DNA of 64,000 nt from Phylloscopus collybita (GCA_027886175.1 JAJNNQ010000011.1:3720001-3784000), one strand, 5' to 3'. Shown: positions 32,694 to 46,062, numbered from the stretch's first letter. The notes: a model not told the origin generated them from the letters alone. A program made the numbers and translations.

Positions 32694-33032
32694 GACCGCT
32701 GGGGACACTCTGGGGACCCTCCGGGGGCGAACAGGACCCGGTGACAGTGGCAGACACGCGCGGATGTGGCGCGGCCGGGAGGAAACAGGAAGAGGAAACA
32801 GAGGCGGCTCCCCTCCCCCCACGCCCGCGGGTCCCCCAGGGCATCCCCGATGTCCCCCTGAGTGTCCCCAGTGTCCCCAACTGTCTCCAATGTCCCCTCG
32901 AGTGTCCCCGACGGGACCCTGATGTCCCCCCCATGTCCCCAACAAGGCCTGAGTGCCGCCCCCCCCGATGTCCTGTTGGGGACACTGAGGACACACTGGG
33001 GTCCTCTTGGGGACACTGCGGGGACATCGAGG

Positions 33033-33937
33033 TGTTATAAATGCACATTATAAAGTTGGCTTTTCACAAGTATTAAAATGAATACCAGATGTATAATGCA
33101 GAAAGTCTTGCTGTATTTCCTTTCTAACATCTTAGAAATGTGATGAATGTGTACTTTCTTTTTGAGATGTAAAAAACCTTTTTGTAAAACCAGTCAAACC
33201 GGTTGACTGAAATGTATCAAACCCTCACCAGGAAGATAAGGAGAGAGGATCTTCCTGCATTCCTGAGCTAACCAGATCAAGACAGCAGTGAACCAAAAGC
33301 TACAAGAAGGAATTTATTGATCTGGTATCAGAAGAACAAGACATGAAATGACTACCAGACACCAACAAGAACTTGATCTAATAAAATGTGAATTTGGTAC
33401 AATGAGACAAGGCTTGGGGGAAGGGGACGCCAAAAACCAAGGGAACATCTGAACTCCAAAGAATGTTTGAAAAATGCATATGTAAAAGGTTAATCCTTAA
33501 AAGCAAGGAATCTGAAGGAGTGGCTGTGCTTGTGGAGTCTCCTGTACCCCTCCCAGGTGTGGCAGGGGCTTTCTCCCCCATGGTTCCCTGCAGACATTGT
33601 GTGGTCTTCTCCCTGGGTTTCTGAAGCCCATCACACCTGCCCATGGTATCCCCTTTCCCTATTTCCCCATTGCCTGTGGGGGCCTGGTGTCCAGTTTGTG
33701 TCTCCCTATGGTCAATTGCCCCCTGCCCTGCCCCCTGTACCACCCACAAACCTCAGACACTACATAACTGAGAAAAACCACACAATCAACTTCTTCATCC
33801 TCACCCGCTCCCTGGTTCGGGGTGGGGGGGAAAAATGGATTGTAGAGCTTAATAAAGAGACTTACCTTGTTTGCTTCCCTGCCAGCGGGTGAACCTCCCT
33901 GGACACGATGATCACTGCTACCACACGTGCTGCTACA
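33033..33937 (+). mobile_element. Probable solo LTR, TG...CA
   Basis: Begins TGTTATAAATGCAC and ends GTGCTGCTACA, with TTAATAAAG near 33,850 as a poly-A-type signal. The right side joins the ZNF4 3' flank; the left side joins the 5' flank of the helical gene. Without a visible target duplication, recombination between LTRs may have joined these two regions. Confidence 0.55.
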
Positions 33938-34221
33938 GAAAGTCAACAAATCTGCTCTCCCCAAGGAATTCCCAGTGCCAGTCTGTGTCCTGATGGATGT
34001 TCCTGCCCCTGCGTTCATCCAGGTGCCCACGGGGAGACAGGAAATTGTGGAGTCCCCCCAGCCAGGTGTCTTCCCAACAGGAATAACCAGGACCATGGAT
34101 CACCAGGGCTCTGCCTAACGCGGGTCACTGGGGATCATCCAATGCCGATCCTCCCATGGGGGATGGAGCTGGAGCAGCGCACGAAGCTCTTCCCGCTCTC
34201 AGGGCACTCCCAGGGCTTCCC

Positions 34222-35022
<801 letters not shown>

Positions 35023-35500
35023 TTAGGCTGGGGGTTCCTCCTTGCCCAAGTCCATCTCAAAAAATCATTGCGCACCTTTTGTCTGTAAGAACCTCCAAAA
35101 TACAAAGATTCAGCCCAAAAGTCCTCCAAATATCAAGACACAGATCAAAAACTCCCCAAATAACAAGACTCAGCCAAAACCTCTTCTAAATCAAAAGGAC
35201 TTCCTGTAAAAAGGGACATGAAAGGAAGAGGAAAGTGTCTTTACAAACAGATGCTGGGAATCTGCTTAGAGATAGGGCCAGGCACTTGGACATAAGGAAG
35301 GGACAGAAGAAGCCCTCAGTTCCAGAAAATGTTATTCACTGACCACACAGACTGCTGCTCAGCCAAGGTCCTGCTACATTCGTGAACTTCGAGGAGAAGA
35401 AGAACAAAGAGTGAACAGAGCTGTGAATATCCCTACCCAGATAGAAGTGGGGTGCATATTAAGGGGGTACAATCAAGAGACTGAACACAAGCAAGAGATC

Positions 35501-37870
35501 AGGGGGGGCTGGGAAGAGTCAGCAGGGAGAGAGCACTGAAAATCTCATCAGGGAGGACACTGGGATCTTCAGGGAGGAAACATGGCAGGGCACCCATGCA
35601 GGGTGGAAAAGGGAAAGCCAGGAAGGGGTCCCAGCAAAAGGGGTGATGATCCCAAAATGTCTCTGAAGGATCCCATGAAAGATTGTTAAATCAATTTGCA
35701 CATATTCCCAGAGGAAATTAAGGACATCGACACCCAGAGGGGCAATTAGGGAAGTCAAGAAGGGATTTAGACAGCAGGGGATGGATGGTGTTGGTGTGCT
35801 GGGAAGGGAAAGGGTGAAGGGGGATGTGCAGGAATATGATGAAGGAAAGAAGCAGCAGCAGGAATCGCTGCGGGAAGAAAAAGGATGATGGAAAAGAGGA
35901 AGAAGATGGGAAATGTGGATTCTACGTGAAGGGATTGAGATTATCCTTGAATGACTTTGCTTGGGTCCCTGCAGAAATGAATGGTTTTGCAGAAAGCTTA
36001 GCAGCTGTCAGAGGATGAGCACCCACAGGCACTCAGGGGGGCTGCAGGAGGGGCAGAAGAAGCCCCTGCAGCACTTGGTCACAAAGGCACAGCAGGGGAA
36101 GAAGTCAAGAAGGGAGGAGGAAAAGGCCAAGGGGAAGGCAAAGGCTATGGCAGAGTTTCTACAGCCCCTGAGGGATCAAGCCCAGGGCCCAAGGGGGCCC
36201 CAGCACCCAGGGCACCGGCTCGGCCACAAGGACCTGGCAGAGGCATTGCCCTCCTGGGCAGGGGAGAGCCCACCCAAACAGCCGCTGGCAAGGAATCAGG
36301 CTGCCAGCTGCAGGACACAAGGACACTGCAAGCAGTAAATTGTTTACAAGAAGACCTCCAAAGAAGAACCAAGCAGACAGATCCAGCACCTGAGTCGGGC
36401 CCACCAATCCACTCAAACCAAGAACACAACATTTCACCATGGGATGGGATCAGATTATCCATGAGCAGGAGGAGGAGCACAGTGTGGAAAATTAAATGAC
36501 TCAAGATGCTGCTGGCAAAGAGATGACAATGGAAAAGTGGTGTAACAGAGAACAAAGGAAATAAGAAAGCAGCTCATGTTCCGGCCCAAACGTGGAAAGG
36601 ATGGGAATGGGACACGGTGTCGGGGTTCCCTGGCACACCAGGGGTTAAACGAATGCTCTTCCTCCTCTTCTGTGCTACAGCAACTCTCATCTTTGGGCCA
36701 TGCAGGACACCTTGCTGAGTGCAGCTCAGTCAGCAGCTGAGCAAGGGGATGCAGGTGGCAGCCAGGCCTCCTGAGCCACAAACGGCTACAAAAGGACAGG
36801 GAATTGTGGAAAATGACCCGAGAATATTGGCTTTCACATTTGTGTGCTGGTCTTTATCTGTGGTTATTGATTGTAAGCACAGTGCAGTTTAGAATCCCTT
36901 TGAGCTGCTTGCTCATTTAACCTCATTGCTCATTTGAAGTCTGCACCGTGTAACTCATGGAAGCAGCACTGTGATGAGTATTTGATGTTGATGTAGACAC
37001 CTGACAGCTTATAGAACTGATCATGGGATGAATGTATTGTACTGTAGGCCTTGGCAAAATAGAAAATGGTCCAATACCTGTGTGTAACCCAGAGAACTGT
37101 ATAAAGCACTCAGGTTGTTTCCCACAGCTGCTGACTGACCTCTCCAAGGGATGAGATAAGGGCCACACAAACCAGAGCAGCAGAGAAGAATGAGAGAAGA
37201 GTTTGTGAACTGTTCCCTCTCTGGGAAGTGTGAAACAACAGGATGAGGCCACAAGAAGAAATAAAAGAGATTGACCTGATCTGCAGGATGTGATGTAGAT
37301 AAGCCAGAGCAGACAACAAAATAAAGTTTCTAAACCATCAAAATCTGTCAAGAATGTCTGAACAGCACATGAAACTCATGAATATGTATGTACCTCAGTA
37401 AAGGAACAGCACATAGATAAGGCTGCCTTAATGTGCAGGGTGTTCCTTGGCTGATGGCCAGGAACACACCAGCACTGGACATTGTCCCAGTTTTTTCCCT
37501 TATTGGACTTTTGGAAAATATTCTAAGACTGAGTTTTCGTTTTTCCAGAATTGAGCTCACTGACAATAATCCCAAAACCAAAGAGGACTCAGGAAGAAAA
37601 AACAGAGTCAGTGAGTGAATCTGATTGGAGAGAGGGCTGGGGACTTGGAGATAAGGAAGGAATGAGAGAAACTCATCAGTTTCAGAAAATGTTACTCATT
37701 GACACGGACTGCTGCTCAGCCAAGGTCCTGCTGAATTCCTGAACACGGAGAAGAAGAACAAAGCCTGAACAGAGCCAGGAATATCGGATGTTATACAAAA
37801 GGGGGGTGCATATTAACGAGGACATGCAGCAGGCGAATCGGGAAGTTTCAACTTTCCAAGGACCTTCGCC
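35501..37870 (-). repeat. Block A, copy 3
   Basis: Inverted copy of 1-2,388, in the inferred intron of ZNF4. 35,200-35,490 next to it is a separate unit also seen inverted at about 44,840-45,090 and 58,600-58,870. Confidence 0.85.
35961..36338 (+). pseudogene. ERV gag-like relic, block A copy 3
   Basis: 125 codons open on plus with the charged helix and damaged zinc knuckle described for copy 1. This copy is among the least interrupted, but the knuckle still lacks a Cys. Confidence 0.5.
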
Positions 37871-37879
37871 ACTGGGCAA

Positions 37880-38700
37880 AGGGAGAGGGAGATGCAGAAG
37901 GGAAAATCAGGATAAAAAGGAGGCTGCGAACGACAACAATTGGAGAGACCGCATTGCAAATAGCGCATGGCCTCTCCCTTTGTTCATGAATAAAGTCACT
38001 TTTACAGGACTCCTCTGGCTCCTTCGGGCACAGAAACCTCTGGCGATGCCAATTTTCCCGCTCAGGCCCGGGGACAGCGCAGCGCCTCCGTCCTACCCAC
38101 AGGAACCGGGACGAGCCAGCGCTGCTCCGGCCCCGGCTCCTGCCCAGGCACCCGCGGGAAGGAGACCGCGGGCAGCCGCTCCCGCAGCGCCCTCAGGCCA
38201 CGGGGAACACGGCGCGGACATGGCACAACCCAGCCACAGCCAGAGCCCCCTGCCGCCCCCTCCGCCCGCAGCCAGCCCCGAGCCCCGGCACAACCCAGCG
38301 CGGCTCCCACCTGCGCCGGGGCCGCCTCCGAGCTCCGCCGCCGCCTCCCCGGGCTCCGGTCGCTGCCGCCGCTCCCGGGCCCGCAATGAGGAGCCGAAAA
38401 TGGCGCCGCTCCTACGGCAGGACCGCGCTCTGCCCGCTCTGCCCAATCACCGTGCAGCGAGAGCCAGGAGTGACGGCACCATCAGCCAATGGCAGCGAGC
38501 CATGGGCGGGCTCTGCACACGGCACAGCCCCGCCCCGCGCTCTCAGGCCCCGCCCCCGGGCTGTCTGAGGGCAAAGCCGCAGATGAGGAACAGCCCTGGG
38601 ACGGGCCCGGGCCCGAGGCGGGATGGAGCTGAAAACACAAACAAAGTTCTCCGCACCTCCCGCAGCGCCTTGCCCAGCCCTGCCTGCTGGGTGCCTCCGA
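37880..38700. promoter_or_regulatory. CpG-island promoter of ZNF4 (-), possibly bidirectional
   Basis: On minus, GGCGCAG|GTGGGAG gives a donor after 38,311. Upstream are CCAAT-type boxes at about 38,443 and 38,482 and a GCGCCATTTT-type element at 38,398-38,408. It is nearly identical to 54,200-54,870. On the plus side I see no partner zinc-finger gene before 41 kb, so a right-hand partner was lost or never present. Confidence 0.65.
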
Positions 38701-39400
38701 CTCAGAGGGAAGCCCTGAAGCCCCACTTCTCCTACCCCTAATTAGGAGCATCAGTTCGTCACTTTGATTTCCTCGAAAAAGGGAAAACTGCCCCAAACCC
38801 CTTCGGCTGAGTGAAGGAGGGCAGAGATTTCTGGCAGAAAACTCCCAGAGTCGTTTTTCCCCGCGTTGGGAGGAACAAACCCAACCCAAGTGAGGTGGGC
38901 CCCCCCAGCTGAAGCCCTCGCTGGCTGCTCCAGGCTGGACGGGCGGGCTGGGAGCGCTGGGAAGGGGCCCCGGCTCGGGACGGAGCCCCCGGGGCAGCCC
39001 CACGGCCCCCACGGCAGCTCCAAGGCTCCGCCAGCCGGGATGGAACGGGGCAGGGGGAGCAGGGCAAGGGACGGGGCTGCCGGCGCCGAGGGAACACCAG
39101 GGGACACCGGGGGCACTGCACAGGCATTTAATGCAAAAGATAAAATCATAACGGAGACAAAAGCAACAGCAACTGTGGCACCACAGCACAGGGCCACACA
39201 AGGACATGTCCCGTTCCAGTGGGGTGACACTGGCCCCGTGCCAGGCACTCAGCAAAGCCGCTCAGGCACTGCCCTCCACAGCCGCCCAGGGAAGAGGAAA
39301 TGTCACCAACGATTCAGGAGCTGACCTATGGATCGGGAGAGATCCCTCAGCAAAGAACACCATCACAGGCGAAAGAGGCTTGAAACTGGAGATATGAATT
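38701..39400. other. No gene seen
   Basis: GC-rich to about 39,100, then mixed. Long minus-strand frames here (up to 257 codons) have no motif and overlap the promoter island. Function unknown. Confidence 0.4.
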
Positions 39401-39403
39401 GAG

Positions 39404-39409
39404 TTTATT
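39404..39409 (-). promoter_or_regulatory. Poly-A signal of ZNF5
   Basis: AATAAA on minus, about 600 bases downstream of the ZNF5 stop, with no other signal between. It gives ZNF5 a 3' UTR of ordinary size. Confidence 0.5.
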
Positions 39410-40011
39410 CCTAACAATCTCAAATCAGGATAATGAGAAGTAAAAGAATACTCTCAAAAACACCTTCCTCCCAATCCTTCCAGCTCTACCTCCTGTCCTG
39501 GCAGTTCAGGGAAACAGGGAGTGGGGGCCATGGTCAGTTCATCCCACGTGGCTTCTCCTGCTGCTCAGGGACAGGAGTCATTCTGCTGCTGCATTCTGGG
39601 GTCTCTCCCACAGAAGAGTTCTCCAGAAACTTCCTCACCCTGAGTCTATCCCAGGGGAAACAGCTCCCCTCAAAGTGCCACGGGCTCAGTCCTTCAAGGA
39701 CAGGCTGCTCCAGTGGGTGCCCCTCTGTCTACAGGGTCACGGGCTCCTCTCAGGCATCCCCCTGCTCCAGCTTGGGCTCCTCCAGGTGCTGTGGGTGGAT
39801 CTCTGCATCCTCACGGATATCCAGGGGCTGCAGGGGAATCTCTGCATCCCCACAGATCTCTGCACCCAGTGTCCCCATCTTTGGAGCTACCAGCAATTGG
39901 ATCTGCCAGACACGGAGGAGCTTTCACCACCTTCTCTCAGAATCCACCCCGTAGCACGGCCACCACCAACACCAGGCTGTGCCAACCCAGTAGAGCCCTC
40001 AAAATGGGGTC

Positions 40012-40956
40012 CTAGATAATCAAAAGCTCTGGTGCATTCCAAAATGGGGATGGAGATGTCTCGGGGCTCAGGTGTGCCCAAAAATGAGGCCCCAGCTGAG
40101 GACGTTCTCTGCTTGGCTGAGCGCTGCCTGAGGGCTGGGGCTGCAGCAAGGGGAGGACACCCTCCAGCGGGGATGTCCCACAGACACGGGACCCCCAGAA
40201 GCCCCTCGGAACCCCTGGGGCTGGGCTGGCCCTGCCTGGATGCCAGGAGCCACCAAAACTGTTCTGTCCCTTCCCTCTGCAGCTGCACAGGGAGAGGAAA
40301 TACAAGGGAAGGCCCAGGAGCTGAGAGAAGGATCGGGAGAGATCCTTCCCCGAGCAGCAGCACAGGGACAAGAGACCCAGCCCGGTGTAGTGGTTTTGGA
40401 TGTGCTCGTGTGCCTTCAGGTGGGAGTTCTGGCTGAAGCCCTCCCCACATTCCCCACATTTGCAGGGCTTTTCCCCGGTGTGGATCCAGCGCTGCTGGAT
40501 CAGGCTGGAACTCTCCCTGAAGCTCTTCCCACATTCCCCAAGCTCACCGGCCTTTTCCACTCTGTGGATGCTCTGGTGCCAGGTAAGGCTGGAATTCTCC
40601 CTGAAGCTCTTTCCACACCCCCCACACTTGCAGGGCCTCTCCTCAGTGTGGCTCTGGCGGTGACTGATGAGGCTGGAGCTCCGGCTGAAGCCCTTCCCAC
40701 ATCCCAAGCACGTGTGGGGCTTCTCCCCGCCCTGAGGCTTCTCCTCCAGCTCTGAGCTCCGGCTGGATCTGCGGCTGCCTTCCCAGCACAGGAAGGGCTT
40801 TTCCTCCTCGCAGCTCCCCGGGCTGGGTTTACAGCCCCTCCTCCTGCACCTCCGGGGCTTTTCCTCCCCATGGCGTCGTCCCTGTGCAGTGGGGCTGCTC
40901 CAAACAGCCTCTCCCACAAGGTTCTCTGGCAGGGCTTTGTTCTCCCCGGGCTCCAT
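40012..40956 (-). CDS. ZNF5: divergent zinc-finger protein, two good and two broken fingers
   Basis: Starts at the ATG at 40,956 in an exon that follows a long pyrimidine tract and CCTCCCTCAG. The leader differs: MEPGENKALPENLVGEAVW, then the shared Arg/Cys patch. From about residue 88 come four finger positions: HTCLGCG and CKCGGCG are complete (contacts RSSS, ESSW); the third lacks its first Cys and first His (GELGECG, LIQQRW); the fourth lacks the last His (HEHIQ). After it the frame runs on about 150 residues without homology. This is an older member of the same superfamily, probably losing function; whether it is expressed is open. It shares the 41.3-kb island with ZNF6. Confidence 0.6.
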   Translation of the reverse strand: MEPGENKALPENLVGEAVWSSPTAQGRRHGEEKPRRCRRRGCKPSPGSCEEEKPFLCWEGSRRSSRSSELEEKPQGGEKPHTCLGCGKGFSRSSSLISHRQSHTEERPCKCGGCGKSFRENSSLTWHQSIHRVEKAGELGECGKSFRESSSLIQQRWIHTGEKPCKCGECGEGFSQNSHLKAHEHIQNHYTGLGLLSLCCCSGKDLSRSFSQLLGLPLYFLSLCSCRGKGQNSFGGSWHPGRASPAPGVPRGFWGSRVCGTSPLEGVLPLLQPQPSGSAQPSRERPQLGPHFWAHLSPETSPSPFWNAPELLII

Positions 40957-41199
40957 CTGCAGCTCAGCGCCTGAGGGAGGAGGGAAAAGGAGAGGAAGAG
41001 ACAGCGAGAAGGGAAAGGACAGAAGGAGAGGAAGGAGCAAGAAGAAACAAGGGAGGAAACAGAAGAAGATGAAGGAACGAGGAAGGGCGAAGGACAGAAT
41101 GAGGAGAGGAAAGAGGGCGGAGGAGAGGATGGGATTTGCCTCCGTGCCCGAAGGAAGGGAAAGGAGATCCCGGCACAGAGACTCTGCCAATGGCGGCTG

Positions 41200-41640
41200 G
41201 GGGCTGTGCTTCTCCCCGCGCTGCCCAATCAGCGCACGAGAAGGAAGAGTGACGGCACATCCAGCCAATCCTGAGGAGTGGCGGGCTCTGCCTGGGGCAC
41301 GGCCTCGCCTCCATTTCGCTGACTCCGGCATTGCTGGGAAACCTCGGCGGAGAAGCGGCCCCGGCGCAGGTGGGAGCCGCGCTGGGTTGTGCCGGGGCTC
41401 GGGGCTGGCTGCGGGCGGAGGGGGCGGCAGGGGGCTCTGGCTGTGGCTGGGTTGTGCCGTGTCCGCGCCGTGTTCCCCGTGGCCTGAGGGCGCTGCGGGA
41501 GCGGCTGCCCGCGGTCTCCTTCCCGCGGGTGCCTGGGCAGGAGCCGGGGCCGGAGCAGCGCTGGCTCGTCCCGGTTCCTGTGGGTAGGACGGAGGCGCTG
41601 CGCTGTCCCCGGGCCTGAGCGGGACAATTGGCATCGCCAG
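41200..41640. promoter_or_regulatory. Divergent promoter island, ZNF5 (-) and ZNF6 (+)
   Basis: Plus donor GGCGCAG|GTGGGAG after 41,369 points to ZNF6. CCAAT-type boxes lie at about 41,227 and 41,265. The minus side leads within about 270 bases to the ZNF5 coding exon, across a C/T-rich tract. Confidence 0.65.
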
Positions 41641-42915
41641 AGGTTTCTGTGCCCGAAGGAGCCAGAGGAGTCCTGTAAAAGTGACTTTATTCATGAACAA
41701 AGGGAGAGGCCATGCGGCATTTGCCATGCGGTCTCTCCAGTTGTTGTAGTAGGCAGCCTCTTTTTTTAATTATTTTATTAACTGTTTATACGTTCAAGTG
41801 TCACCTTTAAAACTCTTCTAGTTTTGCAAAATGCAACCTAAATGTGAACTTCGAAAAAGCTATATCCCTAAATTTTTAGATTACTAAGTGCCACACACAA
41901 ACACACACAAAAACATTCCAAAGCAATTAAGGCTTTTGTATTTCGTCTCCTAAGACTACAATTTGATTCTCACGTTCCTGGTTCAAACCTAACTGAGAAT
42001 TTAAAAGTAGGATTATTGCAGAAAACTACCTAATCTTGTCACTGAAACAGTGGGAAAAACAAAAATGCGCCAACAATATCTTTAGTGTTAGAGAGTCAAA
42101 GCATCACTTGATTCTGGCCAGGATGTGCAGCAGAAATCATTTCACCCACACATAGCTCAGTGTGCAGAGAAAATCATTCCATGACATGTGAGCTTTACTG
42201 GTTTTTTTCCCTAAACTTTTTACAGTCTGAACCCATAGAAATCCCTTGGTTTGATGTTCATTGCTTCCAAGTTGCTGAGTTCTCAGGATTTGATTTCCTG
42301 TTGGACCCGGATTCCTTTGCCTCTGATGTTAATCAGGTCTGCACTGCTGGAATTCCTTCTCAGCCTTTTCCAGCCCAGGTGTCTGCAGCTCTTCCAGGGG
42401 CAGTGTCTGGGGTGGGTGTTGCTTGCTGGTTGCTGATGGTCGTTGATGTTTTGTTGATGGTCGTTCTCTCTGTGGGGATCTTTTGGGCTCTTCCCAGTCT
42501 GGTGAGATGTTCAACTCATCTCTGCTGAGTGGTGTAACATCCCTTCAAATAAAACCTTTAAAATTCCTTTCCTGGGGTAAAGGCCAACCGAGGCTGAGTG
42601 GAGAAATGAAATCAAAAACAATTTTAAAGTCGGTCTCTTTTCCACCCATCTAAGCCCAGCCAGCCCAGAGTGTGAGTGTGGCTGAGGCCCAGAGTGGAAT
42701 TCTCCCGGTGTCTCCCCAGCCCCTGTGGCAGTGCAGGCACAGAAAGCCCTGAAGCTGCAGCAGTGGCAGCAAGGATTGGCCCGCAGTGCCTGGAGATGCC
42801 AAGGGAGGGTGCCCAGGCAGAGCATTCCAGCAGAGGATCTGTGGGCAGGCACAGGGGCTTCCCCCGCTGTGGAGCCCTGGCTGCTGCTCCCTTGCCTTCA
42901 GTGCAGGCTCAGCCG

Positions 42916-43497
42916 TGGGGAATTGCAGGATCAGGACTGCACAGTCAGGAATTGTAAAGCAGGTTTGTTTTATTCCTGCTGGGACGCCTACGGGATCTTT
43001 CCACCACTGATGCCGACCTGGTGGAGACAGGTTCCAGGTTTAAATGCACTCAGACCCCACAGAGCTGCACCTCCCTGCCCACCCATCCTTTGCCCATTCT
43101 CTGCCTTCTTGCCCTTTATATTACAATCAGCCTTTTGTGGTGCCACGCCTTCTGGTGGTCGCTGGCAGGAGTGTGCTGATGAGGTCAGAATTCTTCCTCG
43201 GTGTTCAGTCTTTGACCTCCGTCTCTGAGCAGGTGCAGAGAAGGTTTGGGGAATTCCCAGGTCAGTTTGTCCTGGCTGAAACCAGCAGCCTGGTTCTTGC
43301 TGGTTTGTTAATCCACTGGTTCTGCTTTTTGGGGTCTTTACAATACCTAAGTCCCTCTTCAGTGAGTTTTAACAATACATCTTCTCTCTGTGGCCTTTAC
43401 CTGGCACCCAAGTTCCTTTGGATTCTGTTCATGGGTCCGACCTTACTAGTTACACTCCTGTGCCTTCTGGTACAACTTGTTTCTCTTCTTTTACACA
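42916..43497 (-). mobile_element. LTR of the gamma-like ERV, block C copy 2
   Basis: On minus: starts TGTGTAAAAGAAG (or TGTAAAAG) and ends GCAATTCCCCA; TATTATA-type box and GGAATAAAAC in the proper order. It follows the integrase relic after about 130 bases with no env between, so env was deleted or lost earlier. Confidence 0.7.
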
Positions 43498-43639
43498 ATT
43501 GCTAAATGAGCTGTATATATTTCTGTTCTCCCCTTCACCTGTTTAAGCACTTTATATGTTTCTAAAATTCTGAATTTTCATATCCATATACTTTTCCCAT
43601 ATCGACGGCCTCCCATCCTGCTCCTCCTTCCCACTCCTT

Positions 43640-44120
43640 GGGCAGGACCCAATGTCCTGGTTGGATGTTGTCAGCAGCAAAGTCCCAAGGCAGGGTCTGT
43701 GCCAGCCGAGCTTTCTGTGGGAGAGATTTCACAGGAGACAGGATTCTGGCCACAGACTGCTTCAAATATCCATCCCTTATCTGCACCCTGCATATTACCA
43801 GAGTAAGGAATTCCAAACACCAGTTCCAAGGGAGATAATTGAATGTCTGCCCTGGATCTGGCTTTTATTCTTGGCAAAGCCAATGGCAAAAGCTGTAGTC
43901 ATGGCATCTTGGTTTCTGTCACCAGCATCCAAAGGTGTTTCTTTATTTCCCCACTCATTCTTTCTACCTGAGCTGAGCTCTGGGGGTGCCAGGGGTTGTG
44001 GAGGTCCCATTGTGTCCCTAAAGCTGCCATAACCCCCTGAAGGATCTTTCCTGTAAAATGAGTTCCCCATCTGAGACTATTGCTTCCACAATCCCTTCTC
44101 CTGGAATTATTTATTTTAGA
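43640..44120 (-). pseudogene. Gammaretrovirus-like integrase fragment, block C copy 2
   Basis: Same broken integrase C-terminal half as at 17,380-17,870, followed directly by its LTR at 43,497. Confidence 0.65.
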
Positions 44121-44410
44121 AATACCTTAAGAAGTGATGCAGTGATGGCTGAAGCAGTCAGAATTGCTTTTGGCCACCCAGTCAGGTGCCATGGTGTTAG
44201 CAGAAGATATTGAAGCGTTCCTGCTCAGGGCATTTCAGTCCCAGGCTCTCACAAGCACCCACAGCTCTGCCGGTGGAGCTGACCATGTGGGTGGTCACCT
44301 GTGCTTTGCCTGATTCCCCTTCCTAAATAACAGCATGTCTTGTAACTCTCTTCCCTTCTGCTGCCCTTGAAGACCCATCCCTAAACACATTTTCTGCTGA
44401 CTCTTCCCAG

Positions 44411-44509
44411 CCCCCCTGATCTGTCACTCCTCTGTCTCCTGGACACTCTCGGGTCCCCAATCAATCCCCGGTGTCGCCGCCACCCAAGGGAGCCGATCAC
44501 CCAAACTGG
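44411..44509 (+). other. Upstream exon of ZNF6 (5' UTR)
   Basis: Acceptor CTCTTCCCAG, donor CTGG|GTGAGG, as at 18,140-18,238. 44,510-45,270 is intron with a unit also present at 58,290-59,060; no gene seen in it. Confidence 0.6.
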
Positions 44510-45321
44510 GTGAGGCACCTTCAGCTCCACTCACTGCCCACCGCCCCGGGCGGTGGAAGGAATTCCAGAGGAGCCCCAAGGTGTGTGGAAAAATTCCCAT
44601 CACCAGAGGTTTGTGTCCACAGAGAAGGCAGAGGAGCCCTGTACAAGTTATTTCATTCATAAAACATGGGAGAGGCCATGGGACATTTCCCATGGGGTCT
44701 CTCCAGTTGTTGGAGGACGCAGCCTCCTTTTCATCCTCATTTTCCTGGCTGCATCTCCCTCTCCCTTTCCCCATTGGCTGAAGGACTTGAGAGGTACAGA
44801 CTTCCCAATGCACCTACCACATACCCCCCTTAATATGCACCCCACTTCTGTCTGGGTAGGGATATTCACAGCTCTCTTCAGTGTTTGTTCTTCTTCTCCA
44901 AGTTCATGAATTGAGCAGGACCTTGGCTGAGCAGCAGTCTGTGTGGTCAGTGAAAAACATTTTCTGCATCTGAGGGCTTCTTCTGTCCCTTCCTTGTGTC
45001 CAAGTGCCTGGCCCTATCTCTAAGCAGATTCCCAGCATCTGTTTGTAAAGACTTTCCTCTTCTTCATGTCCTCTTTTGCAGGACATCCTTTTGATTTAGA
45101 AGAGGTTTTGGCTGTGTCTTGATGTTTGGGGAGTTTTTGTTCTGTGTCTTGATGTTTGGAGGACTTTTAGCTTGAATTTTGGTGTTTTGGAGGTTCTTAC
45201 AGACACAAGGTGCCCAATGATTTCCTAAGAGGAACTTGGGCAAGGAGGAACCCCCAGCCTAAGGCTCTCTCCTCTTGTTTTCTCCTCAAACCAGGATTTT
45301 TCATTCCCAAGGAGTGTCCGG

Positions 45322-46062
45322 ATGGAGGAGGAGGAAAAGCCCCGGAGCTCCCGCAGGAGGAGGGGCTGCAAACCCAGCCCAGGGAGCTGCGAGGAGGAAA
45401 GACCCCCCCTGTGCCAGGAGGGCGGCCGGAGATCCAGCCGGAGCTCAGAGCTGGAGGAGAAGCCTGATGGAGGGGAGAAGCCCCACAAGTGCTTGGAATG
45501 TGGGAAGGGTTTCAGCCGGAGCTTCCACCTGATCCGGCACCAGGTGATCCACACTGGGGAACGGCCCTATGAGTGTGGGGAATGTGGGATGAGCTTCAGT
45601 CTGAAGGGGCATCTGACACGACATCAGAGGATCCACACTGGGGAAAACCCCTACAACTGTGGGGAATGTGGAAAGAGCTTCCGAGAAAGTTGGGACCTGA
45701 TCCAGCACCAGGTGATCCACACTGGGGAAGGGCCCTACACCTGCTTGGAATGTGGGAAGAGCTTTGGATGCAGCTCCGAGCTGAGAAAACACCAGCGCAT
45801 CCACACTGGGGAGAGGCCCTACGAGTGTCCCGAGTGTGGGAAGAGGTTTAAGAGCAGCTCCCATCTGCTCCTACATCAGCAGATTCACACGGAGGAGAGG
45901 CCGTTCCGCTGCCCCGACTGCAGGAAGGGCTTCAAACGCAACTCACACCTCACTGTCCACCGGCGCATCCACACCGGGGAGAGGCCCTACGGGTGTCCTG
46001 AGTGTGGGAAGAGCTTCTCAGACAGATCTAACTTGACCCAACACCAGCGGAGGCACCACTAA
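45322..46062 (+). CDS. ZNF6: C2H2 zinc-finger protein, seven fingers
   Basis: Seven intact fingers, contacts RFHR, LGHR, EWDQ, CSEK, SSHL, RSHV, DSNQ. Bulky Phe and Trp at helix position 2 of fingers one and three are not seen in its paralogues and should change base contacts. The linker before finger three is TGENP rather than TGEKP. The relic finger after the stop is itself cut at 46,107 by an ERV. Promoter inferred at 41.37 kb. Otherwise an ordinary, apparently functional member. Confidence 0.9.
   Translation: MEEEEKPRSSRRRRGCKPSPGSCEEERPPLCQEGGRRSSRSSELEEKPDGGEKPHKCLECGKGFSRSFHLIRHQVIHTGERPYECGECGMSFSLKGHLTRHQRIHTGENPYNCGECGKSFRESWDLIQHQVIHTGEGPYTCLECGKSFGCSSELRKHQRIHTGERPYECPECGKRFKSSSHLLLHQQIHTEERPFRCPDCRKGFKRNSHLTVHRRIHTGERPYGCPECGKSFSDRSNLTQHQRRHH

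Larger units (their letters stand above)
41760..44400 (-). repeat. Block C, copy 2: ERV-derived intron of ZNF6
   Basis: Matches 16,000-18,130 with one LTR added at 42,916-43,497. Starts in a T/A-rich tract. The env-like end of copies 1 and 3 is absent. Other than the relics listed separately I see no gene. Confidence 0.8.

Noticed and set aside
32329..33048. N-terminal 240 codons continuous with the helical gene
   Set aside because: Repeat-like Gly/Arg-rich sequence lying upstream of a good acceptor; the short exon at 32,693-32,679 gives a better start.
33033..33937. Provirus with coding capacity
   Set aside because: Only LTR features are seen; open frames are short and without motifs.
40957..41727. 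Extension of ZNF5 upstream to a 571-codon protein
   Set aside because: The added part runs through a CpG island, a pyrimidine tract and a splice acceptor, and the same sequence is promoter in other copies.
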